In this document: piece after piece, positions 33,711-34,224 of the stretch
Layout: each line of letters opens with the position of its first letter
Position numbering within the stretch: the first letter of the stretch is position 1
Assembly (NCBI GenBank): GCA_017454905.1
Contig: JAFTCB010000024.1
Location: 1 to 34,224 of the forward strand
Direction of reading: 5' to 3'
DNA: 34,224 bases
Origin: Bacteroidales bacterium
GTDB taxonomy: Bacteria > Bacteroidota > Bacteroidia > Bacteroidales > UBA932
The notes under the pieces: model-generated
Databases searched by the model: none
Seen by the model: the letters and a program-made list of their open reading frames with translations, nothing else
What the model was told of the DNA's origin: nothing
Translations under genes and position numbers: made by a program

Positions 33711-33965
33711 CACGCAACTCCCGCACCCCTGTCTCCTTTGCCGGCTCTCGGATCAATGGCGGGCTTTGGTTTTTTGTGTAAAGGTAAAAATGCAAGGATT
33801 CCGCAAACAAAACAACTGCGTCATTTTCCTTAATAAGTGGGATATCCAACGAATTGATATTAAATTAATTGGATATTATTAGCTAAAGTGAAAGATTAAT
33901 TATTATCTTTGACCGATTATTGATACTTTACACTAACCATATTATTGTTTAACCAAATTTTCCCC
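33711..33965 (+). promoter_or_regulatory. Regulatory gap before susC: inverted repeat and -7 box
   Basis: The 355-nt non-coding stretch 33611-33965 begins with the terminator and turns AT-rich from about 33770. ATATCCAA (33842-33849) and TTGGATAT (33869-33876) form an 8-bp inverted repeat spaced by 19 nt, a plausible site for a dimeric regulator. TATCTTTG at 33904-33911 is the -7 box, 55 nt before the susC ATG. On the minus strand, TACCTTTA (33786-33779) with TTTG 21 nt upstream forms a promoter-like pair pointing at the terminator. I see no credible protein-coding gene in this stretch. Confidence 0.6.
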
Positions 33966-34224
33966 ATGATGAAAAATCATCTCAGAATGGTGATGGCAGG
34001 GCTCCTGCTCCTCGTGAGCGGCGCTTTCGCCTTCGCCCAGAACAAGGTCACGGGAACCGTCAAGGACGCAGCCGGCGAGCCCATCGTGGCGGCCAGCGTC
34101 GTCGTTCGCGGCACCACCATCGGTGCCGTCACCGACCTCGACGGCAATTACACCCTCAACGTTCCCGCGAACTCCGTCCTTGAGGCTTCCTGCATCGGTT
34201 ACACCTCGCAGGTCGTCAACTATT
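33966..34224 (+). CDS. SusC-like TonB-dependent outer-membrane receptor, N-terminal part (cut by window end)
   Basis: The 86 visible residues are a type I signal peptide (MVMAGLLLLVSGAFAFAQ) followed by a carboxypeptidase-D regulatory-like domain. VTGTVKDAAGEPIVAASVVVRGTT and AVTDLDGNYTLNVP are the hallmark of the N-terminal extension of SusC/RagA receptors. These proteins import oligosaccharides through the outer membrane together with a SusD lipoprotein, which would be expected just beyond the window. Two adjacent ATG codons (33966 and 33969) are possible starts. It has its own promoter and is separated from the pectin operon by a strong terminator, so it may belong to the next locus or be a separately controlled part of this one. 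Confidence 0.9.
   Translation, partial: MMKNHLRMVMAGLLLLVSGAFAFAQNKVTGTVKDAAGEPIVAASVVVRGTTIGAVTDLDGNYTLNVPANSVLEASCIGYTSQVVNY

Noticed and set aside
33604-33849. Open frames on both strands through the terminator and regulatory gap after GH43
   Set aside because: They translate the 21-bp hairpin and AT-rich promoter sequence. No domain, signal or plausible start is present.

Overview
The window is chromosomal DNA of a GC-rich member of the Bacteroidales (phylum Bacteroidota). Three observations support this. Promoters repeatedly show the Bacteroidota -7 box TAnnTTTG (mostly TATCTTTG) instead of sigma70 boxes, and starts lack strong Shine-Dalgarno sequences. The division genes include the Bacteroidota-type FtsL-like protein and an mraZ-to-ftsZ order without murF or ddl. 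The right side holds a glycan-degradation locus that runs up to the start of a SusC/TonB-dependent receptor. I cannot name the genus.

Layout. (1) 1-3444: tail of an unknown gene, tRNA-His with its terminator (minus strand), then a carboxyltransferase subunit (pyruvate carboxylase B/oxaloacetate decarboxylase alpha type) and an Omp85-like outer-membrane barrel 3 nt after it. (2) 3453-5957: a RAYT (REP-associated tyrosine transposase) and a secreted PL1 pectate lyase, flanked by two nearly identical, oppositely oriented ~94-bp elements. Each element consists of two hairpins (BIME-like). (3) 5993-6445: a small secreted protein of unknown function on the minus strand. (4) 6543-23173: one uninterrupted division and cell-wall (dcw) operon, mraZ-rsmH-ftsL-ftsI-murE-mraY-murD-ftsW-murG-murC-ftsQ-ftsA-ftsZ, extended by gltX. 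It starts behind a probable MraZ operator made of TGGAA repeats every 10 bp. Many genes overlap by 4 nt (ATGA), suggesting translational coupling. (5) 23170-24409: rpiB-truB on the minus strand, meeting gltX tail to tail. (6) 24527-33610: a pectin/rhamnogalacturonan operon with GH28, GH105, kduD, kduI, a DUF4861 lipoprotein, GH3 and GH43. (7) 33611-34224: a long terminator hairpin, a regulatory gap and the start of a susC-like gene.

How the genes work together. The pectate lyase and GH28 would open homogalacturonan or rhamnogalacturonan, and GH105 would release unsaturated uronate from the oligosaccharides. KduI and KduD then carry 5-keto-4-deoxyuronate to 2-keto-3-deoxygluconate. GH3 and GH43 would trim xylose- or arabinose-type side chains, and the DUF4861 protein has an unknown but probably related job. 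The susC-like gene that begins at the right edge is a plausible importer, although it has its own promoter.

I found no wholly new multi-gene system. The most unusual signals are the RAYT/BIME arrangement, a compact four-arm palindromic element between kduI and DUF4861 (28966-29051), a biotinyl-type domain whose acceptor lysine is a tyrosine, a perfect 15-bp hairpin in the signal-peptide codons of the outer-membrane protein, and the periodic MraZ operator.
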